Source: Streptomyces sp. MUM 2J (GTDB lineage: Bacteria > Actinomycetota > Actinomycetes > Streptomycetales > Streptomycetaceae). Taken from it: DNA of 64,000 nucleotides. The position numbers and the translations under genes are program-made. Location: the NCBI RefSeq assembly GCF_022414535.1, contig NZ_JADWYM010000020.1, positions 58,343-122,342 of the forward strand, read 5' to 3'. Below the pieces are notes generated by a model. The model was not told where the DNA came from and made no database searches. It saw only the letters and a list, made by a program, of their open reading frames with translations. Positions 32,617 to 41,189 of the stretch are shown piece after piece; the first letter of the stretch is position 1; each line of letters opens with the position of its first letter.

Positions 32617-34650
32617 ATGGCGCGAAGTGCGCACGGATGGAGAATCGCCGCTGCCGTGATCGCGGCGGGCGGTATGACGGCGCTGGGCCTCGGGGCGCCC
32701 GGCGCATCGGCCGCGACGGAGCCGCGCATCGACCTGAAGGTGCTGGTGGTGGACAACGGTGACACGTCCGTCCAGGCCATCACCGCTCAGCTGAAGAGCA
32801 CCGGCATCCCGTACACGACCGTTGACCTGGACGACCCCGGCCGCACGGTGATCGACGCGGCCTTCCTCGGCGACACCGTGGGTGGCACGCCCCGGGCCAG
32901 GTTCCAGGGGATCGTCCTGCCCAACGAGGCCCCGTTCGGCGCGGGTTCCGCCGAGCAGACCGCACTGGAGGAGTACGAACGGACCTACGGCATCCCACAG
33001 GTCGACGCCTACACCTGGGCCCACCCGGAAGTGGGTCTGGACTACACCGACGAGGGCGGCTGGGCCGGCACCCTCGACGGGCAGCGGGCGACCGTCACCA
33101 CCGCCGGCCGCGCCGGGGCCTTCGGCTACCTCGACGGCGCCTTCACCTTCGAGGACAACTCCCCCACGGTCGCCGAGAGTTACGGCTACCTGGCCCGGCC
33201 CCGCGAGGGCTTCACCAGCTATGTGGACATCCCGGTGCCGGGCGGCTCGGGCACCGGCAGCCTGCTCGGCGAGTACGCCCACGACGGACGCCGTGAGCTG
33301 GTGGTGACCTTCGCCTACAACCAGTACCAGCAGCAGTTCCGCCTCCTCGCCCGGGGCGTCGTGGAATGGCTGACGGGTGGGGTGCACCTGGGGCAGGCAC
33401 GCAACTACCTCGCCGTCCACGTCGACGACGTCTTCGCGGCCGACAGCCGCTGGGACACCGAGCGCAACTGCACGCCAGGCGACCTGGACTGCGTCGACGG
33501 CGGCGAGGAGACCGCACCGATCCGCATGACCGCCGCCGACGCCGCCTACGCCGCACAGTGGCAGCAGGACCACGGCTTCACCCTGGACATGGTCTTCAAC
33601 GCGGGTTCAGGGGAGGAGTGGAAGAGCGAGAACGGCGGCACCGACGCGCTCGCCGACCGGCTGCTCGCCGACAGGGCGCAGTACCGCTGGATCAACCACA
33701 CCTACACCCACCAGTTCCTCGGCTGCATCCAGGACGTCTCGGTCGTGCCGTGGAGCTGCGCGAAGAACGCGGACGGCTCGACGCAGTGGATGAGCCGCCC
33801 GGACATCTCCGCGGAGATCTCCAGCAACTACAACTGGGCCCTCCTGCACGGCGTCCCGGTCGACCGAGGCGAACTCGTCACCGGCGAGCACTCCGGCCTC
33901 AGGACGCTGCCGCAGCAGCCGGAGGACAACCCCTACCTGGCCCCCGCCCTGTCCGACAACGGCATCCGGTGGATCGCCTCGGACGACTCGCGTGAGCCCG
34001 AGCAGCGGGCGGTCGGCAGCAGCACGCTGACCGTGCCCCGCTACCCGATGAACGTCTACTACAACGTCGGCACCAAGGAGGAGATGGCCGACGAGTACAA
34101 CTGGATCTACACCGCGAAGGCCGACGGCGGCAGCGGCGTGTGCACGGACAACCCCACCTCCACCTGCATGGACCAGCCCCTCGACGTCGCCACGGGCTAC
34201 GACTCCTACATCGTCCCCCAGGAGGCGCACACCGACCTCGGCCACGCCATCTCCAACGACCCCCGACCGCACTACGCCCACCAGTCCAACCTGGCGGAGG
34301 ACCGGATCCTCTACCCGGTCCTGGACAAGGTCCTGGCGGACTACCAGGCCCTGTTCGCCGACGACACCCCGCTGGAGAACCTGCGGCAGAAGGCCATCGG
34401 CACGGAGCTGCAACGCCGCGCCGCCTGGCAGTCGGCGATCGAGCACAACGAGGTCACCGCGTACCGCATCGGCGACACCGTGACCGTCACCGCGCCGTCC
34501 GGGACGCAGATCCCGGTCACCGCCCCGGAGGGGACCCGGCAGCAGCAACTGATCGGCACCACCACCTTCGGCTCGGCCTACGCGGGGGCTCTCTCGGGGT
34601 GGACCACGCCGGGACCGTTGCAGAGCGCGCTGACGCTGAACCTGCCGTAG
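32617..34650 (+). CDS. Secreted CE18/Agd3-like polysaccharide deacetylase
   Basis: 677-residue exported protein. The start at 32617 is set by GGAAGGAA 6 nt upstream. Signal peptide residues 1-32 (IAAAVIAAGGMTALGLGAPGASA). The N-terminal ~240 residues form a beta-rich region beginning IDLKVLVVDNGDTSVQAI. A NodB-like metal-dependent deacetylase core follows: HVDDVF (His268, Asp270, Asp271) and NHTYTHQF (His361, His365) give the Asp-His-His metal triad. A further C-terminal domain ends in ...QSALTLNLP. The overall plan and the HVDDVF form resemble fungal Agd3 (family CE18), which deacetylates galactosaminogalactan; assignment is by motif and layout, not alignment. Its neighbours, a PelF-type transferase and a GH114-like hydrolase, support an amino-sugar exopolysaccharide role. 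Confidence 0.75.
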   Translation: MARSAHGWRIAAAVIAAGGMTALGLGAPGASAATEPRIDLKVLVVDNGDTSVQAITAQLKSTGIPYTTVDLDDPGRTVIDAAFLGDTVGGTPRARFQGIVLPNEAPFGAGSAEQTALEEYERTYGIPQVDAYTWAHPEVGLDYTDEGGWAGTLDGQRATVTTAGRAGAFGYLDGAFTFEDNSPTVAESYGYLARPREGFTSYVDIPVPGGSGTGSLLGEYAHDGRRELVVTFAYNQYQQQFRLLARGVVEWLTGGVHLGQARNYLAVHVDDVFAADSRWDTERNCTPGDLDCVDGGEETAPIRMTAADAAYAAQWQQDHGFTLDMVFNAGSGEEWKSENGGTDALADRLLADRAQYRWINHTYTHQFLGCIQDVSVVPWSCAKNADGSTQWMSRPDISAEISSNYNWALLHGVPVDRGELVTGEHSGLRTLPQQPEDNPYLAPALSDNGIRWIASDDSREPEQRAVGSSTLTVPRYPMNVYYNVGTKEEMADEYNWIYTAKADGGSGVCTDNPTSTCMDQPLDVATGYDSYIVPQEAHTDLGHAISNDPRPHYAHQSNLAEDRILYPVLDKVLADYQALFADDTPLENLRQKAIGTELQRRAAWQSAIEHNEVTAYRIGDTVTVTAPSGTQIPVTAPEGTRQQQLIGTTTFGSAYAGALSGWTTPGPLQSALTLNLP

Positions 34651-34697
34651 CGCCCGGCTGAACCGGCGACACCGCCCCCGGCCGACGAAGGGGGCAC

Positions 34698-34757
34698 GGG
34701 GAACTGCGCGACCGGCCCACGACGGACCCACAGCCGCGGTCCGGCGCGCAGTTCCCC
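34698..34757. terminator. Hairpin after the deacetylase gene
   Basis: GGGGAACTGCGCG (34698-34710) pairs perfectly with CGCGCAGTTCCCC (34745-34757). This GGGGAACTGCGCG-type stem recurs between Streptomyces genes generally. It ends 38 bp before the PelF-like start, so the deacetylase may be a separate transcript or the stem an attenuator. Confidence 0.65.
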
Positions 34758-34795
34758 CTCTCACCGTCCGCACCACTGGGGGGAACCGCGTAGCG

Positions 34796-36316
34796 ATGCG
34801 CACCGGCCGTCAGGTCACCATGCTCACCGAAGGCACCTATCCCCATGTCCACGGAGGGGTCAGCACCTGGTGCGACCAACTCGTCAAGGGCATGCCGGAG
34901 GTCGACTTCCACCTGGTCTCGCTCACCGGGACCGGCCGCGAACCCGTCACCTGGGAGCTGCCGCCCAACGTCCGCCGCCACCGATCCGTACCGACCTGGG
35001 GCCGGCGGCCCGGCCGCAGACGGCCCCCGCACGGCCGCGCCCGCCGCCGCTTCACCGCCGCCTACGAGCATCTGCTGCTGTCCTTCCTGGACCCAGGGGC
35101 GGGCTGCGACTTCGGCGAGGCCCTGTACGAACTCGCCCCGCTCGCCCGGGCCGGGCTCCTCGCGCCGGCGCTGCGCACCGAGTCCGCGCTCCGCGCCCTG
35201 ATGTGGATATGGACGATGCCGCACCTGCAGACGGCCGCGGCCCGCCCCACCGTCCACGACGCCCTCACCGCCATCGACCTGCTGGAGCACGCCCTGCGCC
35301 CGCTCGGCGTGCGCATCCCCCGCCAGTCCGTCGCCCACGCCGTCAGCAGCGGTCTCGCCACCCTGCCCGCCCTCGCCGCCCGCAGGCTGGACGGCGTGCC
35401 GTTCCTCCTCACCGAGCACGGCATCTACCTGCGCGAGCGCTACCTCGGCTACCGCGGCACCACCCAGCGCTGGCCGGTGAAGGCCTTCATGCTCGGCTTC
35501 TACCGCGAGCTGAACTCCCTGGGCTACCACGCGGCCGACCTCATCACCCCGTGCAACCAGTACAACCGCCGCTGGGAGGAGCGCGGCGGCGCCGACGGCG
35601 ACCGGATCCGCACGGTCTACAACGGGGTTGACCCCAGCGCCTTCCCGCACGCCGGCCCCGAGCCGGACACCCCGACCCTCACCTGGTGCGGCCGGATCGA
35701 CCCGATCAAGGACCTGGAGACGCTGCTCCGCTGCTACGCGCTGGTCCGCGCCGAGATTCCGGAGACCCGCCTGCGCCTGTTCGGCCCGGTCCCGCCGGGC
35801 GGCGAGGCCTACCGCACCCGGCTGGAGAAGCTCGCCGCCGAACTCGGCGCCACGGACGGCCTCACCTTCGAAGGCCGCGTCAGCGAGGTCTGGCGGGCGT
35901 ACGCGGCCGGGCACGTCGTGATGCTGTCGTCGATCTCCGAGGGTTTCCCGTTCTCCCTCATCGAGGCCATGTCCTGCGGCCGCACGACGGTCTCGACGGA
36001 CGTCGGCGGCGTACGCGAGGCCGTCGGAGACACCGGTCTGGTCGTCCCACCGCGCGAGCCGGAGAGGATGGCCGCCGCCGCGCTGACCCTGCTGCGCGAC
36101 GACGAACGGCGCCTGGAACTGGGCGCACTGGCCCGGCAGCGGGTCGTCGACCGGTTCACACTGCGCCGCTCCGTGGACAACTTCCGCACCATCTACCAGG
36201 AACTCGCCGGGCAGCCCGAGGTGTACCGGCCCGCGGTCGAGACGGTCGAGGACTGGACCGAGGAACTGCACGACCCGTGGTACGCGTCCGTGGCGACGGA
36301 CGGGACCGACCGGTGA
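34796..36316 (+). CDS. PelF-type glycosyltransferase (GT4, DUF3492)
   Basis: 506-residue cytoplasmic GT-B transferase. The N-terminal DUF3492 part reads TMLTEGTYPHVHGGVSTW, then LVSLTGTGREPVTWELPPN and FLLTEHGIYLRERYLG, all PelF hallmarks. The C-terminal GT4 domain has WCGRIDPIKDLETLL (donor Arg/Lys), GRVSEVWRAYAAGHVVM and SSISEGFPFSLIEAMSCG with the EX7E catalytic pair. In Pseudomonas, PelF is the UDP-HexNAc transferase that polymerises Pel. No adjacent PelD, PelE or c-di-GMP receptor is seen. Its stop overlaps the GTG of the next gene (GTGA), so the two are coupled. A GGGGGGAACC lies 15 nt before the ATG; the start could be slightly different. Confidence 0.9.
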   Translation: MRTGRQVTMLTEGTYPHVHGGVSTWCDQLVKGMPEVDFHLVSLTGTGREPVTWELPPNVRRHRSVPTWGRRPGRRRPPHGRARRRFTAAYEHLLLSFLDPGAGCDFGEALYELAPLARAGLLAPALRTESALRALMWIWTMPHLQTAAARPTVHDALTAIDLLEHALRPLGVRIPRQSVAHAVSSGLATLPALAARRLDGVPFLLTEHGIYLRERYLGYRGTTQRWPVKAFMLGFYRELNSLGYHAADLITPCNQYNRRWEERGGADGDRIRTVYNGVDPSAFPHAGPEPDTPTLTWCGRIDPIKDLETLLRCYALVRAEIPETRLRLFGPVPPGGEAYRTRLEKLAAELGATDGLTFEGRVSEVWRAYAAGHVVMLSSISEGFPFSLIEAMSCGRTTVSTDVGGVREAVGDTGLVVPPREPERMAAAALTLLRDDERRLELGALARQRVVDRFTLRRSVDNFRTIYQELAGQPEVYRPAVETVEDWTEELHDPWYASVATDGTDR

Positions 36317-37887
36317 GTGACGGCATGCGGCGGCCCGCCGCGATCCGCCCCCAGCCCCAGCCCCAGTCCCTGTCCCAGCCGCCGGCCTTCATCCCGCGGC
36401 AGCCGCGGCCCGGCCGGGCAGAGCCGGACCCGGTCGACGCGCTCGCCGACCGGCTGGAGGACTCCGTGGCGGCGGCCGTGCATCCGGACGAGATCGCCGC
36501 GCTGCTGGAGTCCGACGGGCTCTCCGACACGCGGATACGCGAGCGGTACGGCGTGAGGAACTCCTTCGCGCTCGCCGAGGCGCTGTACGAGCGCGTGGAG
36601 CGCCGCTACCCGGAACCGGACGGCCCCCACCACGACCCCTGGCAGGTCGGCCTGCTCGGCTGCCTGCTGCGCGGCGTCGTGTTCGCCCTGCCGGGCTTCG
36701 CCTACGTCCTCGGGGCGCCGCTGCTGTCCCACCACGCCGGCCCCGGCCTTCCGGCCGGCACGGCGGCCCTGCTCGCGGGCGCCCTCACCGGCTGGGCCTG
36801 GAACCAGGGCCTGGCCCACCGCGCGTACTCCTGGCTCGGCCTCGGCGACCGCCCGGCCGCGGCGCGGGCCCTGCGACTCGGGGCAGCGGCGGGCGCGCTG
36901 CTCGGTTCCCTCGCCGCCCTCGCCGTGGCCGGGCCGGCCCGGCCGGCGGCGGTGGCCTTCGCCGCGGTGCAGTCCTGCTACCTGGGCGCGGCCACCGTCC
37001 TGCTGGTGCTGGGCCGCGAACGGGCCCTGCTCGCCGCCCTGCTGCCGCTGGCCGCGGGCGCCACGGCCAGCCTGGTGTCCCCCGTCCCGGTGGCCGCCCG
37101 GCTCGTGCTGCTGCTCGGCTCGCTCGCCGCCGTGCTCACCCTCGCTCTGCGCGCAGTGGCGCCTGCCGCGCGGGACCCGCGCGACGGCAGCCGAACGGGC
37201 CTCGCCGCGCTGCTGCCCTTCGGCGCCCCGGGCACCGGGGCCGGGCGGCGGCGTGCCGCGCCGCCGTGGCTCACCGGCTCGCTGCCGTACGCCCTGTTCG
37301 GGCTGGGCAGCGGTGTCCTGGTGCTGCATGCGGCCCTCGGGGACGTGCTGGCCGGCCGGGAGCACGCCGCCATCGCCGCGCCGGCCGCGGTGGCGTTGAC
37401 GCTGAGCATGGGGCCGGCCGAATGGCTGCTCCACCGCTTCCGCAGCGGCAGCCTGGCCGGGCTGCGCTCCACCGACAGCCCGCGTGCCTTCTGGCGGACC
37501 ACCGTGCTCACGGTCGCGCGGTGCCTGAGCGCGTACCTGGCCACGCTGCTCGCCCTGGGCGTGACCGTCTCCGCCCTGTGGCCGGGCACGCTCGCGCAGG
37601 CGGGCGCCCCGGCCGGCATGGGCGGCGTCCGTCTCGCCGGGCTGCTGCTGCTCGGTGTGGTGCTGTGGACCGGCCTGCTGCTCCAGTCCTTCGGGGCCGT
37701 GCTCAGCGCGGCGACGGTCTGCTGTCTGGCCGCCCTCGCCCAGACCCTGGTGCTGGTGGCGCACCTGCTGTCTCCCCCGGCCGGGCCGGAGGTGCTGTGG
37801 GCCGGGGTGGCGGTGTACGGCGCGGCCGCCGCCGCCCAGGCCGTGCTGGTGTGCGTGCTGCTGGGAAGGGCGACCGCGCACCGGTGA
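36313..37887 (+). CDS. Polytopic membrane protein coupled to PelF-like transferase
   Basis: 524 residues, GTG start overlapping the PelF-like stop. The N-terminal 110 residues are cytoplasmic: a Gln/Pro repeat (PQPQPQSLSQPP), then helices with ALLESDGLSDTRIRERYGVRNSFALAEALYERV. From about 115 to the end there are some 12-14 hydrophobic segments (for instance LLRGVVFALPGFAYVLGAPLL, AAGALLGSLAALAVAG, GLLLLGVVLWTGLLLQSFG). I do not recognise the family by sequence. Position and topology make it a candidate exporter or polymerisation partner, filling the PelG slot (PelG has 12 helices), but it lacks an obvious PelG N-terminus. Function is inferred from context only. Confidence 0.8.
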   Translation: MSDGMRRPAAIRPQPQPQSLSQPPAFIPRQPRPGRAEPDPVDALADRLEDSVAAAVHPDEIAALLESDGLSDTRIRERYGVRNSFALAEALYERVERRYPEPDGPHHDPWQVGLLGCLLRGVVFALPGFAYVLGAPLLSHHAGPGLPAGTAALLAGALTGWAWNQGLAHRAYSWLGLGDRPAAARALRLGAAAGALLGSLAALAVAGPARPAAVAFAAVQSCYLGAATVLLVLGRERALLAALLPLAAGATASLVSPVPVAARLVLLLGSLAAVLTLALRAVAPAARDPRDGSRTGLAALLPFGAPGTGAGRRRAAPPWLTGSLPYALFGLGSGVLVLHAALGDVLAGREHAAIAAPAAVALTLSMGPAEWLLHRFRSGSLAGLRSTDSPRAFWRTTVLTVARCLSAYLATLLALGVTVSALWPGTLAQAGAPAGMGGVRLAGLLLLGVVLWTGLLLQSFGAVLSAATVCCLAALAQTLVLVAHLLSPPAGPEVLWAGVAVYGAAAAAQAVLVCVLLGRATAHR

Positions 37888-38056
37888 GCAGCCCGCCGTC
37901 CGGGGGAGCGCGGCACCGCCACCACGTCCACGGGGTTCCGGAGGGCGCCGGCCGCTCCCGACCGGCCGCGGCCCACGGCGCGGTCCTCTACGGTGCGGTG
38001 CCCGGCTCGGGAGATCATCCTTGGGGTACGTTGCCGCACACTCTGGAGCCCACCCG

Positions 38057-38851
38057 GTGAGACGCCCCCTCCTCCTCGTCGCCCTTCTGCTGCTGGTCGC
38101 CGCCTGCTCGACGGCTGCGGACGACAAGCCCGCCACCCCGGATCCGGCCGGCGGGCGCTGGCAGCCGCGGCCCGGCACCGCCTGGCAGTGGCAGCTCAGC
38201 GGACGCCTGGACACCTCTGTGGACGTCCCGGTGTACGACGTCGACGGCTTCGACAACTCCGCGGCCGCCGTGTCCGCCCTGCACCGCGAGGGCCGCAAGG
38301 CGATCTGCTACATCTCCACCGGCGCGTGGGAGGACTGGCGGCCGGACGCCGGGAAGTTCCCCGCGTCGGTGCGGGGCCGGGGCAACGGCTGGGAGGGCGA
38401 GCGCTGGCTCGACATCCGCCGCACCGACGTGCTGGAACCGCTGGTCGCCGCCCGCTTCGACATGTGCCGGGCGAAGGGCTTCGACGCGGTGGAGCCCGAC
38501 AACATGGACGGCTACCGCAACACCACCGGCTTCCCGCTGACGGCCGCCGACCAGCTCCGCTACAACCGGCTCGTCGCCCGGCTCGCCCACGACCGGGGCC
38601 TCGCCGTCGGCCTGAAGAACGACCTCGACCAGATCCCCGAACTGCTCGCCGACTTCGACTTCGCGGTGAACGAGCAGTGCGCCCAGTACGGGGAGTGCAA
38701 GGCGCTCACGCCCTTCGTCCGGGCGGGCAAGGCCGTCTTCCACGTCGAGTACGAACTGCCCACCGACCGCTTCTGCGACCAGACCCGCAGCCTGGGACTG
38801 AGCTCGATGCTCAAGAAGTACGAACTGGGAGCGTGGCGCCGCCCCTGCTGA
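38057..38851 (+). CDS. GH114-like endo-alpha-1,4-polygalactosaminidase lipoprotein
   Basis: 264 residues from the GTG at 38057, with GGAG about 8 nt upstream. The lipobox is LLLLVAAC (Cys near 16), so the protein is lipid-anchored outside the membrane. The TIM-barrel domain carries GH114 signatures: WQWQLSGRLDTSVDVPVYDVDGFDN, AICYISTGAWEDWRPD, WLDIRR and FDAVEPDNMDGYRN with the acidic catalytic residues, then LKNDLDQIPELL. Known GH114 enzymes cut alpha-1,4-galactosamine chains, as fungal Ega3 does; the related PelA hydrolase acts on Pel. With the deacetylase and PelF-like transferase it completes a synthesis-and-trimming set. It is 169 bp downstream of the membrane protein gene. Confidence 0.88.
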   Translation: MRRPLLLVALLLLVAACSTAADDKPATPDPAGGRWQPRPGTAWQWQLSGRLDTSVDVPVYDVDGFDNSAAAVSALHREGRKAICYISTGAWEDWRPDAGKFPASVRGRGNGWEGERWLDIRRTDVLEPLVAARFDMCRAKGFDAVEPDNMDGYRNTTGFPLTAADQLRYNRLVARLAHDRGLAVGLKNDLDQIPELLADFDFAVNEQCAQYGECKALTPFVRAGKAVFHVEYELPTDRFCDQTRSLGLSSMLKKYELGAWRRPC

Positions 38852-38896
38852 CCCCGTGCCGGGCCCGGCCGCCGTGGCCGGTGCCCGGAACGCGGT

Positions 38897-39682
38897 TCAC
38901 CCGCCCAGGGTGAGTGCCACCAGAGCCACCGTCGCGGAGGTCTCCGCCAGGGCCCCGAACACGTCGCCGGTGACCCCGCCGAAGCGGCGGACACAGTGCC
39001 GCAGCAGCAGATCGGCGGCGGCGAGTGCGGCCAGGACCGCGACCGCGGTGCGCACGGCGCCGTACGGCCCGAAGACGGCCCCGCAGGCCGTGGCCACGAC
39101 CGTGACGGCGACGGCCGCACCCGCGGCGGCGCCCGCCGGGACCACCCCGGCCACCGCGGCGCCCAGCCCCTCCGGCCGGGCCGCCGGCACGCCGCCACGG
39201 GCGGCCAGGGTCAGGGCGAGGCGGGCGGCGGTGGCCGCGCCGGCGGCGGCGAGCGCGCCACGGGCCCAGGAGCCGCTGTACAGCTGCGCCAGGGCGGCGA
39301 CCTGGGCGAGCAGCACGAAGACGACGGTGAGCACGCCGAACGGGCCGATGTCCGACTGCTTCATGATCCGCAGCGCCTCGTCGGCGGGTTTGCCGCTGCC
39401 CAGCCCGTCCGCCGTGTCCGCCAGCCCGTCCAGGTGCAGTCCCCGGGTCAGCGCGGCCGGTACCGCCGCGGTGGCGACGGCGGCGAGCAGCGGCGCCGCG
39501 CCGAGGAACAGCAGCAGTAGCCCGAGGCCCGCGGCGGACGCGCCGACGACGAGTCCGGCGAGCGGGGCGCACAGCATCCCGCCGCGCGCCGCCTCGCGGT
39601 CCCAGCGGTGCACCCGGACCGGCAGCACGGTCAGGGTGCCGAAAGCGAAGCGGACGCCGTGGAAGGCAGGGGTCGTGGACAC
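38897..39682 (-). CDS. cobS: Adenosylcobinamide-GDP ribazoletransferase (cobalamin synthase)
   Basis: 261-residue integral membrane enzyme joining adenosylcobinamide-GDP and alpha-ribazole in the last steps of cobalamin synthesis. Signatures: FGTLTVLPVRV near the N-terminus, then TRGLHLDGLADTADGLGSG (metal-binding acidic motif) and MKQSDIGPFGVLTVVFVLLAQ. Several transmembrane helices follow, ending FGGVTGDVFGALAETSATVALVALTLGG. cobT and cobU lie 3.5 and 6 kb upstream on the same strand but are not contiguous, since plus-strand genes intervene. No cobalamin riboswitch was recognised. Confidence 0.95.
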   Translation of the reverse strand: MSTTPAFHGVRFAFGTLTVLPVRVHRWDREAARGGMLCAPLAGLVVGASAAGLGLLLLFLGAAPLLAAVATAAVPAALTRGLHLDGLADTADGLGSGKPADEALRIMKQSDIGPFGVLTVVFVLLAQVAALAQLYSGSWARGALAAAGAATAARLALTLAARGGVPAARPEGLGAAVAGVVPAGAAAGAAVAVTVVATACGAVFGPYGAVRTAVAVLAALAAADLLLRHCVRRFGGVTGDVFGALAETSATVALVALTLGG

Positions 39683-39795
39683 CGGCGCAGGCTACCGGGC
39701 GGTCGCGGGAGCGGGGGAGCCGGCTGGTCGGCGGTGGCCGGTAATCGGACGCTGCCGGACGGCGGCCGGGCGGCACTCACGGATAAAGTTCGCAC

Positions 39796-40560
39796 ATGGG
39801 ACAGTGGTGGTACCGCAACATCGTCGAGCCGGGCAAGCTTCCGCTGCTGCTCGCCCTCACCGCCTTCGTCCTCACCTTCCTGATCACCCGCGTCATCGTC
39901 CGGCTCATCCGGGCCGGTCGGGGTCCCTTCGGCAACGTCAAGGCCGGCGGCCTGCACATCCACCACGTCGTCCCCGGCGTCATCCTCACCGTCGTCGGCG
40001 GCTTCGGCGCGGTCGCCGGTGGACGGCACGGCTTCGGCTCGTACGTGTCAGCGGTGCTGTTCGGGATGGGTGCGGGCCTGGTCCTGGACGAGTTCGCGCT
40101 GATCCTGCACCTCGACGACGTCTACTGGAGCGAGGCCGGCCGGCAGAGCGTCGAGGTCGTGGTGCTGACCGCGGCCCTGGTCGGTCTCTGGCTGGTGGGC
40201 TTCTCCCCGTTCGGCGTCAACGGCATGAGCGAGGACGAACTCCAGGGCCGCAGCAGCGTCGTCGTGTCCATCGCCATCAACTTCCTCCTCGCCCTCGGCG
40301 TCCTCGCCAAGGGCAAGCCCCGCATGGCGATCTTCAGTGTGATCGTGCCCTTGCTCGCCCTGATCGGCATCGTCCGCCTGGCCCGCCCCGGGTCCCCGTG
40401 GGCCAAACGCTTCTACCGCCGCCGCCCCCGGGCCCGCGCCCGGGCCACCTTGCGCGCCTACCACCACGACCGCCGCTGGTCCGGGCCGCAACGCGCGCTC
40501 CAGGACTGGCTCGGCGGCAAGCCCGACCCGGACCCGAGCCGCGCGGTGGAGCGCAGCTGA
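39796..40560 (+). CDS. Conserved integral membrane protein
   Basis: 254 residues with about five to six transmembrane helices (14-36, 51-72, 79-98, 117-137, 160-178, 182-198). A conserved loop holds GGLHIHHVVPGVIL, and helix 3 is followed by DEFALILHLDDVYWSEAGRQSV. These His/Asp-rich motifs could bind a metal. The C-terminal 55 residues are basic (RRRPRARARATLRAYHHDRRW) and cytoplasmic. The family is common in actinobacteria without known function. The last 103 bp overlap the convergent gene 40458-41189. Confidence 0.8.
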   Translation: MGQWWYRNIVEPGKLPLLLALTAFVLTFLITRVIVRLIRAGRGPFGNVKAGGLHIHHVVPGVILTVVGGFGAVAGGRHGFGSYVSAVLFGMGAGLVLDEFALILHLDDVYWSEAGRQSVEVVVLTAALVGLWLVGFSPFGVNGMSEDELQGRSSVVVSIAINFLLALGVLAKGKPRMAIFSVIVPLLALIGIVRLARPGSPWAKRFYRRRPRARARATLRAYHHDRRWSGPQRALQDWLGGKPDPDPSRAVERS

Positions 40561-41189
40561 GCCGCCGCGCACAGCACCAGCACCGCCGCGATCGCCGCCA
40601 GATGCTCCTTGCCGGCCAGGTTGTCCTTGACGATCACCTCGACGACCATTCCCGTCACCACCGCACCGACGGTGACGTACGCCCCGTAGCGGCAGCCGAC
40701 GAGGACCGCGAGGCCGACCACGGCCGCGGACGGACCGGTGTCCACCACCTGCGCGTCCGAGGCGGGCAGGCCCAGCGGGGCGTCCGGGCCCAGCCAGATG
40801 CCGACGCGGGCGTACAGGGTGCCGGCGAGTGTGGCCGCGTAGACGACGGTCAGGGTGCGCCACCGGCCCAGGCAGATCTCCGCGACGCCGAACGCGAGCA
40901 GGATCTGCGCGAGCGCCCCCCAGACGGGTAGATCCAGCGCCGGGACGAACAGGGAGAGCGGGGTGCGCAGCAGCGCCAGCCACAGTGGGTCCTCGGCCCG
41001 TACCGCCCCCAGGTCCTGGACCGGTGCGAGGCCCCAGGGCCGGTTCTGCACGATCTGCAGGGCCCCGGTCAGGCACACCGCGGCCAGGGTCATCCAGACC
41101 GCCCGCCAGCGCCGCTTCGACAGCGGACCGCGCACGGTGACGTACAGCGGCCCCCATTCGGCGCGGGCCCAGCGGGCGAGGCGGTTCAT
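40458..41189 (-). CDS. Rhomboid-like membrane protein
   Basis: 243 residues from the ATG at 41189. Six or so hydrophobic segments. GPSAAVVGLAVLVGCRYG is where rhomboids carry GxSG, but the serine-based catalytic GxSG is not clearly kept, and a late KEHLAAIAAVL holds the expected histidine. It is likely an inactive rhomboid-fold protein. The ATG overlaps the stop of the upstream DUF2156 reading frame (ATGA), so the two were a coupled pair. Its C-terminal ~34 residues run antisense into the convergent gene (103-bp overlap) and read as shadow protein, suggesting the original stop was lost. Confidence 0.7.
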   Translation of the reverse strand: MNRLARWARAEWGPLYVTVRGPLSKRRWRAVWMTLAAVCLTGALQIVQNRPWGLAPVQDLGAVRAEDPLWLALLRTPLSLFVPALDLPVWGALAQILLAFGVAEICLGRWRTLTVVYAATLAGTLYARVGIWLGPDAPLGLPASDAQVVDTGPSAAVVGLAVLVGCRYGAYVTVGAVVTGMVVEVIVKDNLAGKEHLAAIAAVLVLCAAAQLRSTARLGSGSGLPPSQSWSARCGPDQRRSWW

